Source: Bog-473 sp963817735
GTDB lineage: Bacteria > Actinomycetota > Acidimicrobiia > Acidimicrobiales > RAAP-2
Direction of reading: 5' to 3'
Assembly (NCBI GenBank): GCA_963817735.1
Contig: CAWFPP010000003.1
Location: 310,001-374,000, forward strand
Length of the DNA stretch: 64,000 nt
The number at the start of each line of letters is the position of its first letter. Within the stretch, counting starts at the first letter, position 1. A program made the translations under genes and the position numbers. Below, in pieces: positions 1-7,978 of the stretch. Below the pieces are notes generated by a model that worked only from the letters and a program-made list of their open reading frames with translations, made no database searches and was not told the origin of the DNA.

Positions 1-135
1 GACCCGGGTGGACGGGTTCACGTCCGAGGCCTGGCAGATCTGTGTCGAGAGCGTCGGACCGATGCCGTAGATATAGGTCAGCGAGATCTCAAGCCGCTTC
101 TCACGCGGGATGTCCACTCCGGAAATTCGGGCCAT
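1..135 (-). CDS. rpsM: 30S ribosomal protein S13, N-terminal part (cut by window edge)
   Basis: The 45 codons present read MARISGVDIPREKRLEISLT and continue with YIYGIGPT, the S13 N-terminal signature. S13 sits in the head of the small subunit and contacts the P-site tRNA and bridges to 50S. The ATG is at 133-135 on the minus strand. The gene follows rpmJ by 13 bp, the usual end of the spc operon, so rpsK, rpsD, rpoA and rplQ may lie just outside. Only the C-terminal part is missing, because of the window edge. Confidence 0.95.
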   Translation of the reverse strand, partial: MARISGVDIPREKRLEISLTYIYGIGPTLSTQICQASDVNPSTRV

Positions 136-148
136 CTATCTTCCTCTC

Positions 149-262
149 CTAGCCCTGCCGCTGCTTGTGGCGCGGGTTATCGCAGATCACCCGTACCACG
201 CCGCGGCGCCGGATGACCTTGCACTTCTCACAGATCGGCTTCACGCTCGGCCGAACCTTCAC
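149..262 (-). CDS. rpmJ: 50S ribosomal protein L36
   Basis: A 37-residue protein beginning VKVRPSVKPICEKCKVIRRR and ending NPRHKQRQG, exactly the normal length of L36. It is the zinc-binding (C+) form: the ligands are CxxC at residues 11 and 14, then C27 and H32. It starts with GTG at 262 and lies between infA and rpsM, its standard place. L36 stabilises the 23S rRNA fold late in 50S assembly. Confidence 0.95.
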   Translation of the reverse strand: MKVRPSVKPICEKCKVIRRRGVVRVICDNPRHKQRQG

Positions 263-280
263 TTGAATCGCCGTCCTTAC

Positions 281-505
281 TTACTTGTACCGGTAGGTGA
301 TCCGACCCCGGTTGAGGTCATACGGAGTGATCTCGACCTGCACCTTGTCCCCTGGCAGGATGCGGATGCGGTGCATCCGCATCTTCCCCGAGCTGTGCGC
401 CAGCACCTTGTGTCCGTTCTCCAGCTCGACGCGGAACATGGCATTGGGCAGTGGCTCGACCACCGTGCCCTCGAGCACGATGGCGTCTTCCTTGGGCTTG
501 GGCAG
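281..505 (-). CDS. infA: Translation initiation factor IF-1
   Basis: IF-1 is an OB-fold protein that occupies the A site of the 30S subunit during initiation. The translated region contains EGTVVEPLPNAMFRVELENG and ends PYDLNRGRITYRYK, both diagnostic. With a start at 505 it is 74 aa, the family norm. That start codon is CTG (LPKPKEDAIV). It is preceded by AGGAGAG at about 5 nt spacing, and no ATG, GTG or TTG lies at a suitable place in frame. The nearest GTG (Val10) would delete the first beta strand, and the upstream in-frame ATG at 634 gives an implausible leader. A CTG start is therefore my best reading. rpmJ follows after 18 bp. Confidence 0.93.
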   Translation of the reverse strand: MPKPKEDAIVLEGTVVEPLPNAMFRVELENGHKVLAHSSGKMRMHRIRILPGDKVQVEITPYDLNRGRITYRYK

Positions 506-647
506 GTGACTCTCTCCTGATCTTTCGTTCTTGTGGGTGCTGCCCCGACCACACCGGTGGCGCGAGGCCGGAACGGGGCGGAATCGGGTGTGGCTGCCGG
601 CCAGCACACCCCCGCGGGGACGCACCAGGTCCAAGAGCCAGCGAATA

Positions 648-675
648 AGTCTACCGCATCCGGCCGAGATTTCCA
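648..675 (-). promoter_or_regulatory. Promoter for infA-rpmJ-rpsM
   Basis: On the minus strand the hexamer TAGACT (648-653) lies 16 bp downstream of TGGAAA (670-675). It fits a sigma-70-type -10 well and a -35 moderately. It sits in the 214-bp gap between map and infA, which is unusually long for this otherwise closely packed operon. This suggests that infA and the genes after it have their own transcription start, leaving about 135 nt of leader. Confidence 0.55.
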
Positions 676-719
676 GCCGGCGTTTACGAAAGCCCTGGCC
701 CGGCCCTGAATCCGGGTCG

Positions 720-1460
720 CTAGGGCAGGGTGAAGACCTCCGGGCCGTCGGGGGTGACGGCGATGGTGTGCTCGAAGTGGGCCGAGAGACTCCCGTCGGC
801 CGTGACCACGCTCCAATTGTCGTCGAGCAGCAGGGTCTCGGGCGAGCCGACGTTGACCATGGGCTCGACGGCGAAGACGTTCCCGGTCTTGAGGGTGGGG
901 CCCCTGCTGCCCGGCCAGTAGTTGGGGACCTGGGGCTGCTCGTGCATGGCCGTCCCGATGGCGTGGCCCACGTACTCCCTGACCACGCTGAAGCCTGCCG
1001 CCTCGGCCACGTCCTGCACCGCCCGGCCGATCTCGTTGAGCGAGTTGCCCTTGGTCATCTGCTCGATCCCGGCCCACAGGCTCCGCTCGGTCACCTCCAG
1101 CAGCTTCTGGGCCTCCTTGGAGATGGTGCCGATGCCCATGGTGAAGGCGGCGTCGCCGTGGTAGCCCTCGATGATGGCGCCGCAGTCGATGGAGAGGATG
1201 TCCCCCTCCTCCAACACGTACCCGCCCGGGATGCCGTGCACGATCATGGAGTTCGGAGACGTGCAGATCACGGCCGGGAAGCCGTGGTAGTTGAGGAAGT
1301 TCGAGGTGGCTTGGCGGCGGTCCAGGACCTCCCGGGCCACCTTGTCCAGCTCCAGCGTCGTCACGCCCGGCTTGGCCGCCGCCCGGGTCTTCTCGTGCAT
1401 CTCAGCCACGACCTTGCCGGCGCGGCGCATCTTGGCCAGCTCGTCGTCGTTTCGCCTCAC
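720..1460 (-). CDS. map: Methionine aminopeptidase, type I
   Basis: Removes the initiator methionine from nascent proteins; a dinuclear-metal enzyme of 246 aa, typical for type Ia. The five metal ligands are visible: Asp in SIDCG, Asp in YHGDAAFT, His in GHAIGTAMHEQP, Glu in VEPMVNVG and Glu in HFEHTIAVT. HGIPGG is the substrate-binding histidine region. The start is the GTG at 1460, whose GTGA overlaps the adk stop, so translation is probably coupled. There is no N-terminal SH3 or zinc-finger extension. secY-adk-map-infA is the conserved order. Confidence 0.95.
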   Translation of the reverse strand: MRRNDDELAKMRRAGKVVAEMHEKTRAAAKPGVTTLELDKVAREVLDRRQATSNFLNYHGFPAVICTSPNSMIVHGIPGGYVLEEGDILSIDCGAIIEGYHGDAAFTMGIGTISKEAQKLLEVTERSLWAGIEQMTKGNSLNEIGRAVQDVAEAAGFSVVREYVGHAIGTAMHEQPQVPNYWPGSRGPTLKTGNVFAVEPMVNVGSPETLLLDDNWSVVTADGSLSAHFEHTIAVTPDGPEVFTLP

Positions 1461-2140
1461 CGGTCCGCCTCGCCCTTCATCTGCTGGCGTAGCGCGTCGA
1501 TGGCCCCGACCACGCGGCGGGTCACCGCATCGGGCGAGCCCGTGCCGTTGATCTCGGCCAGGAGGTTGCGCTGCTTGTACCAGTCGAGCAACGGGGCCGT
1601 CTCCTCCTCGTAGAGCTTGAGCCGGCGCCCGATCGCCTCCTCGGTGTCGTCCTCCCGCTGCACCACCTCGCCACCGCAGACGTCGCACGTCCAGTTCACC
1701 AGCGGCGGTGCGGCCGTCGAGTAGTTGGCACCGCAGTCCACGCACACCCGGCGCGAGGCCAGGCGCTTCATGACCAGGTTGGTGGGGACCTGCAGGTCGA
1801 TCACGATGTCGAGGCCCCATGGCTGGACGATCTTGTCGAGCGATTCCGCCTGCACCGTGGTGCGCGGGCAGCCGTCGAGCACGAAGCCGCGCCCCGTGGT
1901 GTCGCGCTCGGTGAGGCGGACCCCCACCATCTCCATAACCATCTCGTCGGGGATGAGCTCACCCTGCTCCATCAGGGAGTGGGCGCGCTGGCCGAGCGGT
2001 GAGCGGGACTTCACCTCGCTGCGCAGCATGTCCCCGGTGGACACGTGCGGCACCACGTAGTGATGGGAGAGGCGCACACACTGCGTCCCCTTCCCGGCCC
2101 CCTGCTTGCCGAGGACCACGAGCCTGACCCCGGGAATCAC
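1457..2140 (-). CDS. adk: Adenylate kinase
   Basis: Catalyses AMP + ATP = 2 ADP. The P-loop GKQGAGKGTQ is near residue 11, followed by STGDMLRSE and the DGCPRT motif. At 227 aa this is the long-LID form. The LID carries CVDCGANY and CDVCGG, a four-cysteine zinc site known from Gram-positive and some other adenylate kinases. It starts with GTG at 2140, six bases after the secY stop, with only a weak ribosome binding site, and ends in a GTGA overlap with map. Confidence 0.95.
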   Translation of the reverse strand: MIPGVRLVVLGKQGAGKGTQCVRLSHHYVVPHVSTGDMLRSEVKSRSPLGQRAHSLMEQGELIPDEMVMEMVGVRLTERDTTGRGFVLDGCPRTTVQAESLDKIVQPWGLDIVIDLQVPTNLVMKRLASRRVCVDCGANYSTAAPPLVNWTCDVCGGEVVQREDDTEEAIGRRLKLYEEETAPLLDWYKQRNLLAEINGTGSPDAVTRRVVGAIDALRQQMKGEADR

Positions 2141-2146
2141 CGGCGC

Positions 2147-3433
2147 CTACTTGAGGAAGCCCTCGTAGTTGCGCATCATCAACTGGCTGTCGATCTGGCG
2201 CATGGTCTCGAGGGCGACGCCCACTGAGATCAGCAGGGTGGTCCCGTAGAACGGGAACCGGTTCAGGTGCCACAGCGCCATCAGGAGCGACGGCACCACG
2301 GCCACGGAACCGAGAAAGAGTGCGCCCACCACCGTGATACGGCTCAGGATGTGCGCGAAGTAGCGCTCCGTGGGCGGCCCGGGCCGGATGCCCGGCACGA
2401 AACCACCCTGCTTGCGGATCAGGTCCGCCTGCTGGTGGGGGTCGAAGGCGACGTACACGTAGAAGAAGGTGAACATCACGATCAGGAGGAAGTAGGCCGC
2501 AATGTAGAAGAAGCTGGTCGGCGTCAGGCTGTTGCGCACGAAGTTCTGGAACCAGTTCCACGGGACGACGTTCGAGAGCAGGACCGGGATGTAGAGCACC
2601 GAGCTGGCGAAGATGATCGGGATCACGCCGGACTGGTTCACCTTGAGCGGGATGTAGGTGGAGCTGCCCCCGTACATGCGCCGCCCCACCACCCGCCGGG
2701 CGAAGGTGACGGGGATGCGCCGCTGCCCCTGGTCCATGAAGACGATGAAGACCAACAAGACGATCGAGACCAGGATGATGATCGCAAACTTGCTGATCCC
2801 GCCCTCTTCGTAGATGGCCTTGAACCCCGTCGGGATGGCCGCCACGACGTTGGCGAAGATCAGGATCGACATGCCCTGGCCGATGCCGCGCTGGGTGATG
2901 AGCTCCGCCAGCCACATGACGAAGGCCGTCCCAGCCGTCAGGATCAACACCATGAACAGCGCCAGCGGCCAGTTGAAGCTGGGGATCAGGTCGATGCTGG
3001 TCCCCAGCAGCGCCGAGTCGTGGCCATGGAAGGCGTAGACGAGGCCCGAGGACTGCATGACCGCCAGGGCCACGGTGAGATACCGCGTGGTCTGCGTGAT
3101 CTTCTTCTGGCCGACCGCACCCTGGTCGCGCCACTCCTCGAGCTTGGGGATGACCGTGGAGAGCAGCTGGATGATGATGGAGCTCGTGATGTAGGGCATG
3201 ACACCCAGGCCGAAGACGGCCAGGCGCACCAGCGCCCCACCGCTGAAGAGGTTCAAGAAGCCCAGCACGCCCGACGCGGAGGCCGAGCTCTCGAGGGTCT
3301 GCAACTTGGCCCAGTTGACACCCGGCACCGGAACGTTGGCCCCGATCTGATACAGGGCGATGATGGCCAGCGTGAAGACGACCTTGTTCCGAAGGTCGGG
3401 GACCCTGAAAATATTGGCGAGCCGGGAGAGCAT
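2147..3433 (-). CDS. secY: Protein translocase subunit SecY
   Basis: Channel-forming subunit of the SecYEG translocon (428 aa, ten hydrophobic segments). It begins MLSRLANIFRVPDLRNKVVF, and contains the plug and TM2 region followed by GIMPYI-like GVMPYITSSIIIQLL. Late-loop GIRPGPPTERY and the C-terminal MRQIDSQLMMRNYEGFLK are standard SecY landmarks. It lies 37 bp downstream of rplO in the spc operon. Its partner secE is at 54863-55186. Confidence 0.97.
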   Translation of the reverse strand: MLSRLANIFRVPDLRNKVVFTLAIIALYQIGANVPVPGVNWAKLQTLESSASASGVLGFLNLFSGGALVRLAVFGLGVMPYITSSIIIQLLSTVIPKLEEWRDQGAVGQKKITQTTRYLTVALAVMQSSGLVYAFHGHDSALLGTSIDLIPSFNWPLALFMVLILTAGTAFVMWLAELITQRGIGQGMSILIFANVVAAIPTGFKAIYEEGGISKFAIIILVSIVLLVFIVFMDQGQRRIPVTFARRVVGRRMYGGSSTYIPLKVNQSGVIPIIFASSVLYIPVLLSNVVPWNWFQNFVRNSLTPTSFFYIAAYFLLIVMFTFFYVYVAFDPHQQADLIRKQGGFVPGIRPGPPTERYFAHILSRITVVGALFLGSVAVVPSLLMALWHLNRFPFYGTTLLISVGVALETMRQIDSQLMMRNYEGFLK

Positions 3434-3470
3434 GGCCCTTCCTCTCAGTGAAGTCCCGGAGCGGTGGTCA

Positions 3471-3959
3471 CTAGCGGTTCATCAAGGCGTTGCCCGACGC
3501 GGGCGGACGCCCGTGCGCGAAAGGCAGTGCCACCCGCTCGACGCTACCCCCGGCGGCGCTGATCGCAGCCTCGGCCGACTTGGAGAAGGCGTGGGCCGAG
3601 ACCCGGACCGGGCGGCTGAGCGAACCCTGCCCCAGGACCTTGACCAGGCCCTTCGGGCGCACCAGACCGGCCTCTACCAGCACCTCGACAGTGACCACGT
3701 CGGCTCCGAGCGCCTCGAGCGCAGCCAGGTTGACCGGCGTGTACTCAATCCGGAAGGGGTTCTTGAACCCCTTGAGCTTGGGGATGCGCTGCATGAGGGG
3801 GAGCTGGCCACCCTCGAAGCCGGCCGGCATGGTGTTGCGGGCCTTCTGGCCCTTGGTCCCCCGGCCGGCCGTCTTGTGGCCCTTGCCGCCGGTGCCACGG
3901 CCGACCCGCCGCTTGGCCGACGTCGCGCCCTTGGGCGGCGCCAGATCGTGGAGTTTCAC
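3471..3959 (-). CDS. rplO: 50S ribosomal protein L15
   Basis: MKLHDLAPPKGATSAKRRVG with the glycine-rich RGTGGKGHKTAGRGTKGQKAR stretch marks L15, a late 50S assembly protein contacting 23S rRNA. It is 162 aa; the last 20 residues (LPFAHGRPPASGNALMNR) run slightly past the usual end. Its ATG overlaps the rpmD stop as ATGA. Confidence 0.96.
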   Translation of the reverse strand: MKLHDLAPPKGATSAKRRVGRGTGGKGHKTAGRGTKGQKARNTMPAGFEGGQLPLMQRIPKLKGFKNPFRIEYTPVNLAALEALGADVVTVEVLVEAGLVRPKGLVKVLGQGSLSRPVRVSAHAFSKSAEAAISAAGGSVERVALPFAHGRPPASGNALMNR

Positions 3960-4171
3960 TTCGACATCTCCTCAATGCGGATCAGGTGCGGGACACGGGC
4001 CAGCATGCCCCTGATTTCGGGGCGGTCCGGCAGCTCGTTGGACTGACCGATGCCGCGCAGGCCCAGGGCCCGCAGCGTGCCCCGGTGCTTCGGCTTGGTC
4101 CCGATGGCCGAGCGCGTCTGCGTGACGAGCAGACGGGGCTCCCCCGTCGGCTTCTTGGCGGTGGCGGCCAT
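3956..4171 (-). CDS. rpmD: 50S ribosomal protein L30
   Basis: A 71-aa product, MAATAKKPTGEPRLLVTQTR, with the family core SAIGTKPKHRGTLRALGLRG and IRGMLARVPHLI. A short Ala/Lys-rich N-terminal lead precedes the core. I chose the ATG at 4171. An in-frame TTG at 4177 overlapping the rpsE stop (TTGA) is possible and would add two residues. Confidence 0.92.
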   Translation of the reverse strand: MAATAKKPTGEPRLLVTQTRSAIGTKPKHRGTLRALGLRGIGQSNELPDRPEIRGMLARVPHLIRIEEMSK

Positions 4172-4173
4172 GG

Positions 4174-4725
4174 TCAACGCGTCTCCGCCGCGAAGAGGTC
4201 GGTCTCCCGCTTGCGCTCCCGGTAGGCCCGCAGGACGCCGCCGGGAGTGACCTCGTCGGCCGATTTGCCGCGCAATGCGGCCACGTCGTCGGGACGCCGG
4301 AGCTGCTTGAGCCCGGCGATAGTGGCATGTGCCACGTTGATCCCGTTGGACGAGCCCAGCGACTTGGCCAGGATGTCGCGGATGCCGGCCATCTCGAGGA
4401 TGTGGCGGGCCGCGCCGCCGGCGATGACGCCGGTACCCGGTGCGGCGGGCTTCAGGAGGACCCGGCCGGCACCGCTCTCACCGATGACGGGGTGCACGAT
4501 GGTGCTTCCGGCGAGGGGCACCTCGAAGAGGTTCTTGCGCGCCTCCTCGATCCCCTTCTGGACGGCGAGCCCGGCCTCCTTGGCCTTGCCGTAGCCCAGT
4601 CCCACCTTGCCGTTGCCGTCGCCGACGACCATGAGCGCTGCGAAGGAGAAGCGCCGGCCGCCCTTGACCACCTTGGCCACGCGATTCACCTTGATGGTGC
4701 GCTCTTCGTACTGTGTGTCGACCAT
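4174..4725 (-). CDS. rpsE: 30S ribosomal protein S5
   Basis: 183 aa with the S5 double-stranded-RNA-binding fold: VVKGGRRFSFAALMVVGDGN and GLGYGKAKEA early, and NGINVAHATIAGL in the C-terminal domain. S5 acts in decoding fidelity and translocation. It lies 2 bp from rplR on the upstream side. Confidence 0.96.
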   Translation of the reverse strand: MVDTQYEERTIKVNRVAKVVKGGRRFSFAALMVVGDGNGKVGLGYGKAKEAGLAVQKGIEEARKNLFEVPLAGSTIVHPVIGESGAGRVLLKPAAPGTGVIAGGAARHILEMAGIRDILAKSLGSSNGINVAHATIAGLKQLRRPDDVAALRGKSADEVTPGGVLRAYRERKRETDLFAAETR

Positions 4726-4727
4726 GC

Positions 4728-5102
4728 TCAGAACTCCAGTCCCTCGGCCCGTGCCGCGTCAGCCAGGACGGCGACACGCCCGTGGTACACGAAGCCCCCA
4801 CGGTCAAAAACCACCTTGGTGATACCAGCCGCCTTGGCCCTCGAGCCAAGCAGCCGCCCGACCGATTCTGCGCCTGTCACGTTACCGCCACCGCTCTTGC
4901 CCAAGGACGCACGCAGGTCCGACTCCACCGAGGAGGCGGAGACCAGGGTGCGGCCCGCCGCATCGTCGATGAGCTGGGCCGAGATGTGCCGGTTCGACCG
5001 GTGCACGGCCAGGCGGGGGCGTGCGGCCGTGCCGTTGACCTTGATGCGCACACGCTCGTGACGCCGGAGGCGCAGGCGGGTGCGGTCGCTCGTACGTGCC
5101 AT
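4728..5102 (-). CDS. rplR: 50S ribosomal protein L18
   Basis: 124 aa. L18 binds 5S rRNA. Landmarks are RLRRHERVRIKVNGTAARPR, the LAVHRSNRHISAQLIDD segment and the C-terminal DRGGFVYHGRVAVLADAARA. Its ATG overlaps the rplF stop as TAATG. Confidence 0.96.
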   Translation of the reverse strand: MARTSDRTRLRLRRHERVRIKVNGTAARPRLAVHRSNRHISAQLIDDAAGRTLVSASSVESDLRASLGKSGGGNVTGAESVGRLLGSRAKAAGITKVVFDRGGFVYHGRVAVLADAARAEGLEF

Positions 5103-5641
5103 TACTTGGCAGCCTTTCCTGCTTTGCGCAGCACTCGTTCGTTGGCGTAGCGCACGCCCTTGCCCTTGTAGGGCTCGGGCTTGCGCAGCTTGCGGATGTC
5201 GGCGGCCACCTGGCCGACCTTCTCCTTGTCGATGCCCTTGACGATGATCCGCGTCGGGACCGGCACCTCGAAGGAGATTCCCTCCGGGGCGTTGACGTTC
5301 ACGGGGTGCGAGAACCCGAGCGCCAGCTCGAGGGCATTGGGGCCCTTGGCCGTGGCGCGGTAGCCCACGCCGACGATCTCGAGCTCCTTGGTGAAGCCCT
5401 CGGTCACGCCCGACACCATGTTGGCGACCAGCGAGCGCGACAGACCATGCAGGGCCCGGTGGGCGCGCTCGTCGTCGGGGCGGCTGACGACCAGCGTGTC
5501 ACCCTCCTGCGCAATGGTGATGCCCTGGGGCAGCTGGCGCTCGAGGGAGCCCTGGGGGCCCTTGACGCTGACCGTGTCCCCGCTGAGGGTCACGGTGACG
5601 CCGGAAGGGACCGGGATGGGAGAGCGTCCGACGCGTGACAT
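5102..5641 (-). CDS. rplF: 50S ribosomal protein L6
   Basis: 179 aa, starting MSRVGRSPIPVPSGVTVTL and containing two repeated L6 domains and the C-terminal RKPEPYKGKGVRYANERV motif. L6 binds helix 97 of 23S rRNA near the factor-binding site. It sits 24 bp after rpsH. Confidence 0.96.
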   Translation of the reverse strand: MSRVGRSPIPVPSGVTVTLSGDTVSVKGPQGSLERQLPQGITIAQEGDTLVVSRPDDERAHRALHGLSRSLVANMVSGVTEGFTKELEIVGVGYRATAKGPNALELALGFSHPVNVNAPEGISFEVPVPTRIIVKGIDKEKVGQVAADIRKLRKPEPYKGKGVRYANERVLRKAGKAAK

Positions 5642-5665
5642 CAGGCACTCCCTCCGTTCTTGGGA

Positions 5666-6070
5666 CTACCAGACATGGCAGAGCACCTCCCCGCCCAGGT
5701 GCTTGCGACGCGCTTCGGCGTCGGTCAGCAGCCCCTGGCTGGTGGAGACCACGGCGACGCCCATGCCACCGAGCACGCGCGGCATGCCGTCGGCCCGGGC
5801 GTAAATGCGCAGGCCCGGCTTGGACACGCGCTTGATCCCGGCGATGGTGCGGGTGCGGTCGCCCGAGTACTTCAGGGTGATCTCGAGCGTCGAACCAGGC
5901 TTCCCCGTGTTCTGCTCGACCGTGTAGCCCGCGATGAAGCCCTCGCGCTCGAGCACGGAGGCCAGCGACTCCTTCAGCTTGGAGCCGGGCATGCGCACTG
6001 TGTCGAACATGGCGGAGTTGGCGTTGCGGATACGCGTGAGCATGTCCGCGATGGGGTCGGTCATCGTCAT
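5666..6070 (-). CDS. rpsH: 30S ribosomal protein S8
   Basis: 134 aa: TDPIADMLTRIRNANSA at the N-terminus and STSQGLLTDAEARRKHLGGE at the end, both invariant S8 regions. S8 is a primary binder of 16S rRNA, and in enterobacteria it is the spc-operon repressor. Whether it represses here is unknown. The first of two nearby ATGs (6070) is used. Confidence 0.96.
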   Translation of the reverse strand: MTMTDPIADMLTRIRNANSAMFDTVRMPGSKLKESLASVLEREGFIAGYTVEQNTGKPGSTLEITLKYSGDRTRTIAGIKRVSKPGLRIYARADGMPRVLGGMGVAVVSTSQGLLTDAEARRKHLGGEVLCHVW

Positions 6071-6076
6071 GGCGGC

Positions 6077-6262
6077 CTACCAGCTTGCCTTCGTGACGCC
6101 GGGCACCTCACCCGCATGCACCATGACGCGCAGGCAGATGCGGCAGAGCCCGAACTTGCGGTACACGGCTTTCGGCCGCCCGCACCGCTGGCACCGGGTG
6201 TATCCCCGTACCTTGAACTTGGGGGTACGCTGCTGCTTCTCGATCAAAGCCTTCTTCGCCAT
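6077..6262 (-). CDS. rpsZ: 30S ribosomal protein S14, zinc-binding type
   Basis: The short 61-aa type-Z S14, with CQRCGRPKAVYRKFGLCRIC supplying four zinc-binding cysteines and the C-terminal GEVPGVTKASW. This paralog replaces the longer zinc-free S14 in many actinobacteria and Firmicutes. It is in the canonical spc place between rplE and rpsH. Confidence 0.96.
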   Translation of the reverse strand: MAKKALIEKQQRTPKFKVRGYTRCQRCGRPKAVYRKFGLCRICLRVMVHAGEVPGVTKASW

Positions 6263-6266
6263 GGTG

Positions 6267-6839
6267 CTACCGGGTCTCCTGTCGGAACGGAAAGCCGAAC
6301 GCTGCCAGGAACGCCCGTCCTTCCTCGTTGGTGCGTGCGGTCGTGACGATGGTGATGTCCATGCCGCGGGTCGTGTCGATCTTGTCGTAGTCGATTTCGG
6401 GGAAGATCAGCTGCTCGGTCACCCCGAAGGTGTAGTTGCCGTGGCCGTCGAACGACCGCGGGGAGAGCCCCCGGAAGTCGCGGATGCGAGGAATGGCCAG
6501 GCTGAGCAGGCGGTCGAAGAACTCCCAGGCCCGGTCACCCCGCAGCGTCGCCTTGACGCCGATGGCCTGGCCCTCGCGCAGCTTGAAGCCGGCGATCGAC
6601 TGCTTGGCCCGGGTGACGATCGGCTTCTGCCCGGTGATCGTCTCAAGGTCGCGTTGCGCGCCTTCGATGAGCGAGGCCTGCTGGGTGGCCCGGCCGACGC
6701 CCATGTTGATGACGATCTTGTCCAGGCGCGGGACCTCCATGACGTTGCCCAGGCCGAGCCCTTCCAACAGGGCGTCCCGTACCTCGGTCAGGTACCGCTC
6801 CTTCAGCCGGGGACGCGCCGGGGCGCTCGTGGTGCTCAC
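6267..6839 (-). CDS. rplE: 50S ribosomal protein L5
   Basis: 190 aa beginning VSTTSAPARPRLKERYLTEV, with KIVINMGVG and the GITEQLIFPE-type segment FGVTEQLIFPEIDYDK. L5 binds 5S rRNA and contacts the P-site tRNA. The start is the GTG at 6839, which overlaps the rplX stop as GTGA. A longer in-frame extension upstream lies wholly inside rplX and is rejected. Confidence 0.95.
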   Translation of the reverse strand: MSTTSAPARPRLKERYLTEVRDALLEGLGLGNVMEVPRLDKIVINMGVGRATQQASLIEGAQRDLETITGQKPIVTRAKQSIAGFKLREGQAIGVKATLRGDRAWEFFDRLLSLAIPRIRDFRGLSPRSFDGHGNYTFGVTEQLIFPEIDYDKIDTTRGMDITIVTTARTNEEGRAFLAAFGFPFRQETR

Positions 6840-7144
6840 AGCGTCGACCCGCACTTCCTGCAGACGCGGACCTTCTCGCCGTCGTCCTCGAACTTGTAGC
6901 CCGCCCGCGTCGGCTGGTCGCAGCTCTTGCACACGAGCGCCACCGTCGAGACGTGCACAGGCATGAACTTGTCGATCACCCCGCCCTGCTGGGTGGCGCG
7001 TGTCGGCTTGGCGTGACGCTTGGCGACGTTGACGCCTTCGAGAATGACGCGCTCGCGGCTCGGGATCGCCCGCACCACTTCGGCCTTCTTGCCCTTGTCC
7101 TTGCCGGACAGGACGACTACCTGGTCTCCCTTATGAATCTTCAT
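6836..7144 (-). CDS. rplX: 50S ribosomal protein L24
   Basis: 102 aa with the KOW motif in MKIHKGDQVVVLSGKDKGKK, an assembly initiator of the large subunit. The C-terminal part contains CKSC and CRKC pairs, a zinc-ribbon version of L24 found in many bacteria. The ATG at 7144 is one base from the rplN stop. Confidence 0.95.
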   Translation of the reverse strand: MKIHKGDQVVVLSGKDKGKKAEVVRAIPSRERVILEGVNVAKRHAKPTRATQQGGVIDKFMPVHVSTVALVCKSCDQPTRAGYKFEDDGEKVRVCRKCGSTL

Positions 7145-7145
7145 G

Positions 7146-7514
7146 TCAGAGCACCTCCGGTGCGAGCGACACGATGCGCATGAAGCGCTTGTCGCGAAGC
7201 TCGCGGCCGACGGGGCCGAAGATACGGGTCCCGCGCGGCTGTTGCTGGTCGTTGATGAGAACGGCGGCGTTCTCGTCGAAGCGGATGTAGCTGCCGTCTG
7301 GACGCCGCTTCTCCTTCTTCGTCCGCACGACGACGCACTTGACGACGTCGCCCTTCTTGACGGCCGCGCCGGGGATGGCGTCCTTGACCGTGGCCACGAA
7401 CACATCACCGATGCTGGCGTAGCGCCGGCGCGACCCTCCGAGCACGCGGATGCAGAGCACCTCGCGTGCGCCGGAGTTGTCGGCAACCCGGAGCCGGGAT
7501 TCCTGCTGAATCAT
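7146..7514 (-). CDS. rplN: 50S ribosomal protein L14
   Basis: 122 aa, the invariant length: MIQQESRLRVADNSGAREVL at the start and GTRIFGPVGRELRDKRFMRI near the end. L14 forms inter-subunit bridges with 16S rRNA. Its ATG overlaps the rpsQ stop (ATGA). Confidence 0.97.
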   Translation of the reverse strand: MIQQESRLRVADNSGAREVLCIRVLGGSRRRYASIGDVFVATVKDAIPGAAVKKGDVVKCVVVRTKKEKRRPDGSYIRFDENAAVLINDQQQPRGTRIFGPVGRELRDKRFMRIVSLAPEVL

Positions 7515-7978
7515 CGGGCCCGCTCCACCACTTCGGTCAGCCGCCAGCGCTTGAGCTTGGAGAGCGGCCGGGTCTCCTGCACCCGGACCCGGTCACCCAC
7601 CTTGGCGCTGTCCTCGGCGTCGTGCACGTAGAGCTTCTTGGTGCGCTGCACCGTCTTGCCGTACTTGGGGTGACGCACCCGCTCGACGACGGCCACCACC
7701 ACGGTGGCGGACATGGCGTCGGACACCACGATGCCCTCGCGCACCTTCCGGCGGTTGGCCCGCGGACCGTCCTCCCCGGCCGGCAGCTCAATGGCGGCCT
7801 GGGCCTCAACGGCCTCAAGGGCCTTTTCGGCGTCCGCGGCAGCCGCCTTGGCCTGCGCGTCGGACTCGTCGGTCGCCGGTAGCTCAATGGCTGCTTCGGC
7901 TTCGATGGCGTCGAGCGCTTTTGCGGCGTCCTCGGCCGCAGCCACGGCCTCTTCGTTCTCTGGGGTCTCGTCGGCCAT
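7511..7978 (-). CDS. rpsQ: 30S ribosomal protein S17 with duplicated N-terminal extension
   Basis: The C-terminal ~80 residues are normal S17: RKVREGIVVSDAMSATVVVA and the YGKTVQRTKKLYVHD region. They are preceded by about 72 extra residues rich in Ala, Glu and Asp. These contain two copies of a helical unit, KALDAIEAEAAIELPA (about residues 20-35) and KALEAVEAQAAIELPA (about 52-67). The total of 155 aa compares with the usual 80-90. The ATG at 7978 overlaps the rpmC stop by one base, so the extension is very probably translated. Its function is unknown; a shorter product from an internal start cannot be excluded. Confidence 0.93.
   Translation of the reverse strand: MADETPENEEAVAAAEDAAKALDAIEAEAAIELPATDESDAQAKAAAADAEKALEAVEAQAAIELPAGEDGPRANRRKVREGIVVSDAMSATVVVAVVERVRHPKYGKTVQRTKKLYVHDAEDSAKVGDRVRVQETRPLSKLKRWRLTEVVERAR

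Noticed and set aside
6836..7486. Extended rplX start far upstream on the minus strand
   Set aside because: The extra residues lie entirely inside rplN and are low-complexity; L24 begins at MKIHKGDQ.
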